Under the pieces are notes generated by a model that had not been told where the DNA came from, did no database searches, and worked only from the letters and a program-made list of their open reading frames with translations. Both the position numbers and the translations under genes were made by a program. A stretch of 64,000 nucleotides of DNA, taken from contig NZ_QETK01000016.1 of the NCBI RefSeq assembly GCF_003105155.1, positions 1 through 64,000 of the forward strand. The letters are read 5' to 3'. The DNA comes from Pseudomonas sp. SDI. GTDB taxonomy: Bacteria > Pseudomonadota > Gammaproteobacteria > Pseudomonadales > Pseudomonadaceae. This document shows, one piece after another, positions 56,967-64,000 of this stretch (positions are counted from its first letter, which is position 1; each line of letters starts with the position of its first letter).

Positions 56967-58201
56967 AACGTGCCTACCTGTGGGCGGTGCTGGCGATTGT
57001 CGCCGCCACCTTGCTGGGTATCGCCGTGGCCCGCCACAGCGGTTACGTGCTGATCGCCTATGACACCTTCCGCTACGAGTCGAGCCTGTGGGCCACCCTT
57101 GGCCTGCTGGTGGCCATCGTGCTGGTGCTATGGCTGCTCCGCGTGCTGGTTGGCATCGTCCTGACCTCCAGCGGGGTGGTCAACCCGTGGTCGCGGCGCA
57201 ACCGCAGCAAGCGCACGCGCCTGGCCATCGAACAGGGTCAGCTGGACCTCGCCGAAGGCCGCTGGGCCAGCGCCCAACGGCACCTGCAGCGTGCCGCCGA
57301 AGCTGAACGCCAACCCCTGCTGTACTACCTCGGTGCGGCCCGTGCGGCCAACGAGCTGGGCCGCCGCGAAGACAGCGACAGCCTGCTTGAGCGAGCGCTT
57401 GAGCGCCAGCCGCAAGCCGAACTGGCGATTGCCCTGACCCACGCGCAATTGCAGATGGAACGTGGCGAAACCGACGGCGCGCTGGAAACCCTGCAAGCGA
57501 TGCACGAGCGTCATCCGCACAACGCGCAGGTGCTGCGCCAGTTGCAGCGGCTGTATCAGCAGCGTGGCGATTGGTCGTCGCTGATCCGGCTGATGCCCGA
57601 GCTGCGCAAGGGCAAGGTGCTGCCGGCCGCTGAACTGGCCGAGCTGGAGAAGCGCGCCTGGGGTGCCAACCTGGGCCTGGCGGTACAACGCGAAGGCGAG
57701 GGCGAGAGCGCCCGGCAAGCGCTGGAGCGGGCCTGGCAGCAACTGACCAACGCGCAGCGTCAGGAACCGCAATTGGTGCTGGCGTATGCCGAGCAACTGC
57801 GTCAGCTGGGGGCCGAGGGCGAGGCCGAGGCGGCCCTGCGCACGGCGCTCAAGCGCGATTATGAAAGCCACCTGGCACGGCTCTACGGGCTGGTCCGTGG
57901 CAGCGACCCGGCGCGCCAACTGCAAACCGCCGAAGCCTGGCTCAAAGGGCACCCGGACGACCCGAGCCTGCTGCTCACCCTGGGCCGGTTGTGCCTGCAG
58001 AATCGTCTGTGGGGTAAAGCCCGCGACTACTTTGAAAGCAGCTTGCGCTTGCAGCGTAACCCGGAAGCTTGTGCCGAACTGGCACGGTTGCTGGCTAGCC
58101 TCGGCGACACCGAGCGAAGCAATCAATTGTTTCAAGAAGGGCTGGGGCTGCTGGATGAACGTCTGCTGGCGTCGCCCTTGCCGGACGCGGTTCGCGCCTG
58201 A
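56963..58201 (+). CDS. hemY: HemY N-terminal/TPR membrane protein
   Basis: 412 residues with two membrane helices at the N-terminus and TPR-type helical repeats after residue 100 (AERQPLLYYLGAARAANELG...). The heme-linked HemY family, not the protoporphyrinogen oxidase of the same name. The last gene of hemC-hemD-hemX-hemY; a hairpin terminator follows. Confidence 0.9.
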   Translation: MKRAYLWAVLAIVAATLLGIAVARHSGYVLIAYDTFRYESSLWATLGLLVAIVLVLWLLRVLVGIVLTSSGVVNPWSRRNRSKRTRLAIEQGQLDLAEGRWASAQRHLQRAAEAERQPLLYYLGAARAANELGRREDSDSLLERALERQPQAELAIALTHAQLQMERGETDGALETLQAMHERHPHNAQVLRQLQRLYQQRGDWSSLIRLMPELRKGKVLPAAELAELEKRAWGANLGLAVQREGEGESARQALERAWQQLTNAQRQEPQLVLAYAEQLRQLGAEGEAEAALRTALKRDYESHLARLYGLVRGSDPARQLQTAEAWLKGHPDDPSLLLTLGRLCLQNRLWGKARDYFESSLRLQRNPEACAELARLLASLGDTERSNQLFQEGLGLLDERLLASPLPDAVRA

Positions 58202-58206
58202 AAAAG

Positions 58207-58240
58207 CACGGGTTTTGCCAGCGGCAAACCCGTGTGTTTA
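58207..58240 (+). terminator. Terminator after hemY
   Basis: CACGGGTTTTGCC / GGCAAACCCGTG with one bulge, then a weak T-rich tail. Confidence 0.7.
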
Positions 58241-58406
58241 TTCAAAATGTAACGGCGCCGATTTTTCTCTATAGGGCAGGGGAAAGGTCTTATCTTCCAT
58301 CTGGAAGCGTCACCAGTGAATCGAGGATATCTCCGCCATGGGATTCCTTGAAACGTGGCGTGGCTTTCCCTACCGTTGTTACACCTCTTCCCGCCCTGGA
58401 CCTGCC

Positions 58407-58913
58407 ATGCCGTCGGCCTGTTTGCGCTCACTGTTTTTCCTGGCCTTGCTGGTGGCCTTGCTGGTGCTGGGTGCGGCGTTCTACCTGGAGTTCGCGGTTG
58501 GCCTCAGGCCCTGCCCGCTGTGCCAGAGCCAGCGCTTTTTCCTGGGTGCCTTTGCAATCGTTTGCCTGTGCGCGTTGCTGCATCATCGTGGCCGTCTGCT
58601 GGCCAGGCTCTACGCCGGTCTGGCCTTGGGCCTGGCTGGCTGCGGTGCGTTGCTGGCCTGGCGGCAGATCTGGCTGCAGAGCCATACGGAAGCGGCGCAG
58701 GGCGGCTGCCAGCACCCGCTGACCTACCTGATCGAGCATTCCACCCTGCAGGAGTTGGTCACCGCATTGCTGCTGGGCAGCCGTGAGTGTGTGGCGATGA
58801 CCTGGAGCTTTCTCGACCTCAGCGTCCCGGAGTGGAGCCTGCTGGCCTTCCTGCTGCTGGCGGCGCTGGCGCTGGCCGACCTGCTAAGCCGGTTGCGTGA
58901 TGTCAGCGGCTGA
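58407..58913 (+). CDS. dsbB: Disulfide bond formation protein DsbB family (DsbH)
   Basis: 168 residues with four membrane helices. First cysteine pair CPLC (C36-C39) and a second pair in a periplasmic loop (GGCQHP and SRECVAM). Re-oxidises DsbA and feeds electrons to quinone. The start at 58407 is chosen over the longer frame since it begins at the hydrophobic helix; the ribosome site is weak. The gap after hemY (58241-58406) holds no gene. Confidence 0.87.
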   Translation: MPSACLRSLFFLALLVALLVLGAAFYLEFAVGLRPCPLCQSQRFFLGAFAIVCLCALLHHRGRLLARLYAGLALGLAGCGALLAWRQIWLQSHTEAAQGGCQHPLTYLIEHSTLQELVTALLLGSRECVAMTWSFLDLSVPEWSLLAFLLLAALALADLLSRLRDVSG

Positions 58914-59142
58914 ACGCATGCCGCGCCGCCGCTGGCGCGACCGATGGCCACATTGCCTGGCATTAAACACTTGTATGAACATTGTCGCCTGCGTACCTTG
59001 AAGACAAGGGCGCTCGGGAATAATCTCCCCTGCACGCATACCGAAAATACAGCTGCTCGATGTCGTCTGCCGGTTTCACCCTTGGTGCCGCACGATCACG
59101 CGCCGGGAGGCAGAGGCATTACCCAGAAGGGATGACATTGCC

Positions 59143-59613
59143 ATGCTAGATAGTTGTCAGAATGCTCAGGAACGCTGGGGTGGAGTTCATCAGCTGATTG
59201 ACCGCTGGCTAAAAGAGCGCGAAGAGCTGGTCCAGGGTTTTCGCAGCTTGCGCGATGCCAAGCCGGCGTTTGCCGAAAAGGACAAGAGCCGCGACTTCTG
59301 TGCGGTCCTGGTGGACTATGTCTCCGCCTGGCACTTCGAGGTCATCGAGCAGTTGGTCAGCGAGGCCAAGGCCTTCGAAGACACCCGCAGCCTGGAACTG
59401 GCCCAGCGGATCAGCCCGCGGATCGACGACATCACGCAGATTGCCCTGGCGTTCAATGACCACTGCGACAAGGGCAACTGTAACGACCCCGAGCGTTTTG
59501 CCAAGAAGCTCACCGAGCTCGGCAGCCTGTTGCACGAACGCTTCGAACTGGAAGACTGCCTGATCGAAGTGCTGCACAACTCGCACAAGGAAGAAGGCCT
59601 GGTCGAGGCCTGA
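59143..59613 (+). CDS. algQ: Anti-sigma-70 factor/alginate regulator AlgQ (Rsd)
   Basis: 156 residues, Rsd/AlgQ family: GGVHQLIDRWLKEREELVQG and VDYVSAWHFEVIEQL. Binds sigma70 region 4 and, in pseudomonads, affects alginate and siderophore genes. It is two genes away from algP. The 229-base gap before it has no gene. Confidence 0.93.
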   Translation: MLDSCQNAQERWGGVHQLIDRWLKEREELVQGFRSLRDAKPAFAEKDKSRDFCAVLVDYVSAWHFEVIEQLVSEAKAFEDTRSLELAQRISPRIDDITQIALAFNDHCDKGNCNDPERFAKKLTELGSLLHERFELEDCLIEVLHNSHKEEGLVEA

Positions 59614-59637
59614 TTCAGTCTCTGCCGTTGCCGACGC

Positions 59638-60303
59638 TCAGTCGGCAACTCCGAGCAGTTCTATCTCGAAGGTCAGCGGTGTGTAGGGGGCGATGACATC
59701 GCCGGCGCCATCTGCACCGTAGGCCTGTGCCGAGGGGATCACCAGGCGCCATTTGGAGCCGCTGGCCATCTGCGGCAAGGCGCTCTGCCAGCCTTCGATC
59801 ACGCTGTCCAGGTTGAACCACTGGGCCTGCTGGTTCTGATCGAAAACACTGCCATCCGGCAGCTTTCCTACATAGCGTACCTGCACCTTGCCGCCTGGTT
59901 TTGGCTTGGCGCCCGTGCCTGCCGCCAGCTCGGTCATCAGCACGCCATCGGCCAGTTCGCGAACCCCGGCGCGGGCGCGCTCGGTGGCCAGGAAACGCTT
60001 CTCGGCGGTGAGCGCCTGTTCGCTTTGCGACTGCGCTGCGGCCGCATTGGCCTGGGCGTCGTGCTGGCTGAGAATCGCCTCTCTACGTGCCTTGCTCAAG
60101 GCCAGCGGCTTGTTCTGATAGGCCTGTTGCAGGCCCTCCAGCAGCGCTTGCAGTTGCAGGTCCGGAACCTCTTCGCGCAGGCGTTCGCCAAGACTGGCGC
60201 CAAGGCTGTAGGCAAGGTCGTGGGGGCTGGCCGGGGCCTCGCCTTCGGCGGCGAAAGCCGGGTTGAGCAGGCATAAAAAAGCGATCAATAGAGTGCGCGA
60301 CAC
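59638..60303 (-). CDS. FKBP-type peptidyl-prolyl isomerase, periplasmic
   Basis: 221 residues. Signal peptide SRTLLIAFLCLLNPAFAA, an N-terminal dimerisation domain, then the FKBP domain (GKVQVRYVGKLPDGSVFDQN through IELLGV). The GTG at 60303 has AGGAG 8 bases upstream. Folding helper of the FkpA/Mip type. Convergent with algQ, divergent from algP. Confidence 0.88.
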   Translation of the reverse strand: MSRTLLIAFLCLLNPAFAAEGEAPASPHDLAYSLGASLGERLREEVPDLQLQALLEGLQQAYQNKPLALSKARREAILSQHDAQANAAAAQSQSEQALTAEKRFLATERARAGVRELADGVLMTELAAGTGAKPKPGGKVQVRYVGKLPDGSVFDQNQQAQWFNLDSVIEGWQSALPQMASGSKWRLVIPSAQAYGADGAGDVIAPYTPLTFEIELLGVAD

Positions 60304-60541
60304 AGGCTCGCTCCTGTCACAGAGGAAGAGTTCACAGGGGCGCAAGTATGCCAGTGTCGGGCGGAACTTCCGGCAAATATCAGCAGGCGATTTTCCAGCA
60401 ACTACACTTGCTCGCAGCTGCAGCGATTACAAACTTGCCCAGGCATGCAACGCGGCGCGTTCATTACTGTCAACATGCCCTAGCGGCGGTAGCAGCACAG
60501 GTCTAGTATGAGCCGCAATTTCGTCAGCCAGGAGGTAAGCC

Positions 60542-61414
60542 ATGTCGGCCACTAAGAAGCCAGTAAGTACGCCGTTGCACCTGCTCCAGACTCTCTCGGG
60601 TAGTTTGCTCGAACACTTGGAAAATGCCTGCTCGCAAGCGCTGGCTGATGCTGAAAAACTGTTGGCCAAGTTGGAAAAACAGCGTGGCAAGGCCCAGGAG
60701 AAACTGCACAAGTCGCGCTTGAAACTGCAAGACGCTGCGGCGGCTGGCAAAGCCAAGGCACAAGGCAAGGCGAAGAGCGCAGTGGGCGAACTTGAAGCGT
60801 TGCTCGACTCGCTGAAAGAACGCCAGACGCAAACCCGGAACTACATTGTGCAACTCAAGCGCGACGCGCAAGAGAGCCTGAAACTTGCTCAGGGTGTTGG
60901 CAAGGTCAAGGAAGCGGCGGCCAAGGCACTGACCGCGCGTGCGGCAAAACCGGCAGTTGCTGCCGCCAAACCTGTATCAAAAGCGGCGGCCAAGCCGGCT
61001 GCGAAAGCCGCTGCCAAGCCTGTCGCTGCCAAAGCGCCGGCCAGGTCGGCCGCTGCCAAGCCGGCGGCTAAACCTGCTGCCAAGCCCGCCGCCAAACCGG
61101 TAGCCGCGAAACCGGCCGCCAAGCCCGCGGCGAAAGCACCGGCCAAACCCGCCGCTGCTAAACCCGCCGCCGCGAAACCGGCGGCTAAACCTGCTGTGGC
61201 GAAACCCGCCGCCAAACCCGCCGCCGCAAAACCTGCGGCCAAGCCTGCAGCGAAAGCAGTTGCCAAGCCGGCCGCCAAACCTGTGGTGAAAGCCCCCGTG
61301 AAACCGGCGGCCAAGCCTGCTACGCCGGCGCCAACCGCGTCAGCAGCCAGCGCCGCGCCTACCAGTGGCCCGGTCGCAACGCCATCCGCTCAGTCGCCGT
61401 CGGCCGCTTCCTGA
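60542..61414 (+). CDS. algP: Histone-H1-like regulator AlgP (AlgR3)
   Basis: 290 residues. An N-terminal helical domain to about residue 125 (HLENACSQALADAEKLLAKL) is followed by a lysine/proline/alanine tail of repeated KPAA and AAKPAA units (about 130-270). This H1-like DNA-binding tail is the hallmark of AlgP, which affects alginate genes. Tandem repeats in the DNA are prone to copy-number change. Its last 25 bases overlap the convergent TIGR02444 gene. Confidence 0.93.
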   Translation: MSATKKPVSTPLHLLQTLSGSLLEHLENACSQALADAEKLLAKLEKQRGKAQEKLHKSRLKLQDAAAAGKAKAQGKAKSAVGELEALLDSLKERQTQTRNYIVQLKRDAQESLKLAQGVGKVKEAAAKALTARAAKPAVAAAKPVSKAAAKPAAKAAAKPVAAKAPARSAAAKPAAKPAAKPAAKPVAAKPAAKPAAKAPAKPAAAKPAAAKPAAKPAVAKPAAKPAAAKPAAKPAAKAVAKPAAKPVVKAPVKPAAKPATPAPTASAASAAPTSGPVATPSAQSPSAAS

Positions 61415-61875
61415 GTCGACTTCACTGCGGCGCGCAGCACGTGCAGCGCGTCGTGGTGCAGGCGAGCGCTGGTCGGCGTCAGTGCCTCCAGCCAGTCCTG
61501 CGTCTCCCCTGAGGGGCTGGCTGGCCAGCCCGCACAGGCCTGCTGCAAACGTTCCAGCAGTTGCCGTTCGGCATTCATTTCCAGGCTCTTGACCTGTTCG
61601 CGCAAGGCGGCCAGCGCTTCGTCGTGCTGGGCGCTCGCACGCCATTGCCGGCGCAGGCTGCGCAGCGGCTGCACGACATCGCGCTGCCAGGGCCCGGCCA
61701 GGCGCCTGAGCTGTTCGACCCGGGGGTCTTGCACGGGTATGTGCCGGCTGTCCAGCCAGGCTGCGCAAAGCAACAGGCAGACATCCGCGCCCTGCGTCTG
61801 CAGGTTCAGGCAGGCTGCCTCGACGCCGGGGCGGGCGTAGAGGGCGATGGCGAAATTCCACAGGTCGGTGTGCAT
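61390..61875 (-). CDS. TIGR02444 family protein
   Basis: 161 residues. DLWNFAIALYARPGVEAACL then LQTQGADVCLLLCAAWLDSR is the TIGR02444 opening; helical, no known function. It is convergent with and overlaps the end of algP. Confidence 0.85.
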   Translation of the reverse strand: MHTDLWNFAIALYARPGVEAACLNLQTQGADVCLLLCAAWLDSRHIPVQDPRVEQLRRLAGPWQRDVVQPLRSLRRQWRASAQHDEALAALREQVKSLEMNAERQLLERLQQACAGWPASPSGETQDWLEALTPTSARLHHDALHVLRAAVKSTQEAADGD

Positions 61876-61925
61876 GGTCCCACTCGCGCCAGTTGCCGGC
61901 GAAGCTGGTAGACTCCGCGGCCATT

Positions 61926-63836
61926 ATGATCAGACTTTCGAACCTCACTTTACAGCGTGGTCCCCAGCGCCTGCTAGAAGGCGCCGAGTTGACCTTGCAC
62001 GCCGGCCACAAGGCCGGCCTGATCGGTGCCAACGGCGCCGGCAAATCCAGCCTTTTCGCGCTCTTGCGTGGCGAGCTTAGCCCGGACGCGGGCGAATGCC
62101 AGCTGCCCGGCGACTGGCGCATCGCGCACATGCGCCAGGAAGTCGATACCCTCGACCGCCTGGCCGTGGACTATGTGCTCGACGGCGACGTGCTGCTGCG
62201 CAAGGTGCAGCGCGAGCTGGCCGTGGCCGAAACCGCGCAGGACGGCACGGCGGTGGCGCGCCTGCATATCGAGCTCGACAGCGCCGACGGTTATACCGCC
62301 GACGCCCGTGCGCGCAAGCTGCTGGCGGGTCTGGGCTTCAGCAACGAGCAGATGGACCGCCGTGTCGGCGACTTCTCCGGGGGCTGGCGGATGCGCCTGA
62401 ACCTGGCGCAGGCGCTGATGTGCCCGTCCGACCTGCTGCTGCTCGACGAGCCTACCAACCACCTCGACCTCGACGCGATCCTCTGGCTCGAAGACTGGCT
62501 CAAGAGCTACCCGGGCACGCTGTTGCTGATCTCGCACGACCGTGACTTCCTCGATGCGGTGGTCGACCATGTCGCCCACGTCGAGCAGTGCAAGCTGACC
62601 CTCTACCGCGGGGGCTACAGTGCCTTCGAGCGGGCCCGTGCCGAGCGCCTGGCGCAGCAGCAACAGGCCTACGAGAAGCAGCAGGCGCAGCGTGCGCACA
62701 TGGAAAAGTACATCGCCCGGTTCAAGGCCCAGGCCACCAAGGCCCGTCAGGCGCAGAGCCGGATCAAGGCCCTGGAACGCATGGAGGAGCTGTCGGCGGC
62801 GCACGTCGATTCACCGTTCGACTTCGTCTTCCGCGAGTCGGAGAAAATCTCCAGCCCGCTGCTCGATCTGTCCGACGCGCGCCTGGGCTATGGCGACAAG
62901 AGCATCCTCGAGAAGGTCAAGCTGCAGCTCACGCCGGGTGCGCGTATTGGCCTGCTCGGGCCGAACGGTGCCGGCAAGTCGACCCTGATCAAGAACCTTG
63001 CCGGCGAGCTGCAACCGCTGGCCGGGCGCCTGGTGCGCGGCGAGAACCTGGTAGTCGGCTATTTCGCCCAGCACCAGCTCGACTCGCTCGACAGCAAGGC
63101 CAGCCCGTTGCTGCACCTGCAGCGCCTGGCGCCGACCGAGCGCGAACAGACCCTGCGCGACTTCCTCGGTGGTTTCGACTTCCGCGGCGCGCGGATCGAC
63201 GAGCCGGTGCTGAACTTCTCCGGTGGCGAGAAGGCCCGTCTGGCCCTGGCGCTGATCGCCTGGGAGCGGCCGAACCTGTTGCTGCTCGACGAACCGACCA
63301 ACCACCTCGACCTGGAAATGCGCCTGGCGCTGACCATGGCCTTGCAGGAGTTCAGCGGCGCGGTGCTGGTGGTTTCCCACGACCGGCACCTGCTCAAGAG
63401 CACCACCGACGACTTCCTGCTGGTCGCCGACGGCAAGGTCGAGACCTTCGATGGCGACCTCGACGACTACAGCCGCTGGCTGGTCGAGTACCGTCAGCGC
63501 AACGCGCCAGTCAGCAACACCCCGGTCAATCCGGACAAGACCGACAAGAAGGCCCAGCGTCAGGCCGCCGCGGCCCTGCGCCAGCAGTTGGCGCCGCACA
63601 AGCGCGAAGCCGACAAGCTGGAAGCCGAGCTGGGCAAGCTGCACGAACAGCTCGCCATGATCGAGACCAGCCTTGGCGACAGTGCGTTGTACGACGCCGG
63701 GCGCAAGGACGAATTGCGCGACCTGCTGGCCCTTCAGGCCCAGCTCAAGTCGCGTGAGGCCGAGGTCGAGGAAGCCTGGATGGTGGCCCTGGAAACGCTT
63801 GAAACGATGCAGGCGGAGCTGGAGGCATTGTCTTGA
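61926..63836 (+). CDS. ABC-F family ATPase (YheS-like)
   Basis: 636 residues, two ABC domains without membrane spans. Walker A GANGAGKSS and GPNGAGKST, signatures FSGGWRMRLNLAQ and FSGGEKARLALAL, Walker B LLLLDEPTNHLD twice, an ARM-like linker (RAHMEKYIARFKAQATKARQ) and a C-terminal coiled coil (LRQQLAPHKREADKLEAELG). ABC-F proteins act on ribosomes. ATG at 61926 (MIRLSNLTLQR). The stop overlaps the next ATG. Confidence 0.93.
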   Translation: MIRLSNLTLQRGPQRLLEGAELTLHAGHKAGLIGANGAGKSSLFALLRGELSPDAGECQLPGDWRIAHMRQEVDTLDRLAVDYVLDGDVLLRKVQRELAVAETAQDGTAVARLHIELDSADGYTADARARKLLAGLGFSNEQMDRRVGDFSGGWRMRLNLAQALMCPSDLLLLDEPTNHLDLDAILWLEDWLKSYPGTLLLISHDRDFLDAVVDHVAHVEQCKLTLYRGGYSAFERARAERLAQQQQAYEKQQAQRAHMEKYIARFKAQATKARQAQSRIKALERMEELSAAHVDSPFDFVFRESEKISSPLLDLSDARLGYGDKSILEKVKLQLTPGARIGLLGPNGAGKSTLIKNLAGELQPLAGRLVRGENLVVGYFAQHQLDSLDSKASPLLHLQRLAPTEREQTLRDFLGGFDFRGARIDEPVLNFSGGEKARLALALIAWERPNLLLLDEPTNHLDLEMRLALTMALQEFSGAVLVVSHDRHLLKSTTDDFLLVADGKVETFDGDLDDYSRWLVEYRQRNAPVSNTPVNPDKTDKKAQRQAAAALRQQLAPHKREADKLEAELGKLHEQLAMIETSLGDSALYDAGRKDELRDLLALQAQLKSREAEVEEAWMVALETLETMQAELEALS

Positions 63837-64000
63837 TGGACGCGCTGGAGCTGAGCCTGCCGGTCGAGTGGATTGGCCCGTTCTGGATGGGTCTGCAGAT
63901 CCTGTTGATCCTGGTCGCGGCCTTTGTGCTGCAACGGCTGGTGTCGCGTTGCCTGATCCGCCTGAGCCAGCGCTACCCGCTGCCACCTGAGCTGATGGTG
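63836..64000 (+). CDS. Start of mechanosensitive ion channel family protein (partial)
   Basis: The first 55 codons only, open at the window end. ATG overlaps the ABC-F stop (TGATG), so coupled. One hydrophobic helix (WMGLQILLILVAAFVLQRLV) then a basic segment, resembling the N-terminus of MscS-type channels that follow this ABC-F gene in pseudomonads. Call rests partly on synteny. Confidence 0.5.
   Translation, partial: MDALELSLPVEWIGPFWMGLQILLILVAAFVLQRLVSRCLIRLSQRYPLPPELMV

Overview
The window is chromosomal DNA of a high-GC gammaproteobacterium, almost certainly a Pseudomonas of the P. putida group. The evidence is the gene order (dadR-dadA-dadX-pauR-cycB; xpt/rep; hglS/amaB/amaA lysine catabolism; glnK-amtB-sutA; lptM-lysA-dapF-xerC; cyaA; argH/algR-hemCD-hemXY-dsbB-algQ-algP), the protein sequences, and many Pseudomonas-type REP palindromes between genes. 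No rRNA, tRNA or CRISPR array was seen.

Layout. 0-7 kb: an MFS transporter, an I78-type inhibitor, a phospholipase-D lipoprotein, a MocR regulator, a DUF1127 protein, a polyamine-type FAD oxidoreductase and a YkgJ protein. 7-13 kb: D-alanine/L-alanine catabolism (dadR, dadA, dadX), pauR, cytochrome c5 and an acetyl-CoA hydrolase/transferase. 13-20 kb: xpt, rep helicase, a GGDEF/EAL protein, a MATE pump and a LysR regulator. 20-26 kb: lysine degradation, with HglS (2-oxoadipate to D-2-hydroxyglutarate), a divergent LysR, AmaB and AmaA, followed by a mechanosensitive-channel gene wrecked by an internal deletion. 26.6-28.4 kb: an unrecognised two-gene unit. 37.7-50 kb: housekeeping genes in large operons, including a sigma54/NtrC-type glnK-amtB promoter and the lptM-lysA-dapF-DUF484-xerC-HAD operon. 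50-64 kb: argH, algR, heme genes, dsbB, algQ, algP, an ABC-F ATPase and the start of another MscS-type channel.

The outstanding feature is a ~7.8 kb AT-richer element (about 28,931-36,740) that splits comM (yifB, the competence-associated helicase) into two pieces. Removing it restores a 497-residue ComM in frame. It carries a large serine recombinase at one end, a ColE2-type replication initiator with a structured leader, a relaxase-like protein, a type II-like restriction endonuclease/methyltransferase pair and an orphan class IVb prepilin. It also has a structured non-coding block with a run of mini-hairpins sharing an ACANNT loop. The content is that of a mobilizable small plasmid that integrates into comM. 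The methyltransferase promoter holds two palindromes containing four copies of GACGTC, and the methyltransferase has an N-terminal winged-helix-like domain, which suggests autoregulation.

How the parts fit: the chromosome around the element encodes amino-acid and polyamine catabolism that feeds central metabolism (DadAX, AmaAB, HglS, PauR), nitrogen sensing (GlnK/AmtB) and lysine biosynthesis (DapF/LysA). The integrated element has disabled comM and has brought replication, mobilization, restriction and a surface-pilin gene.
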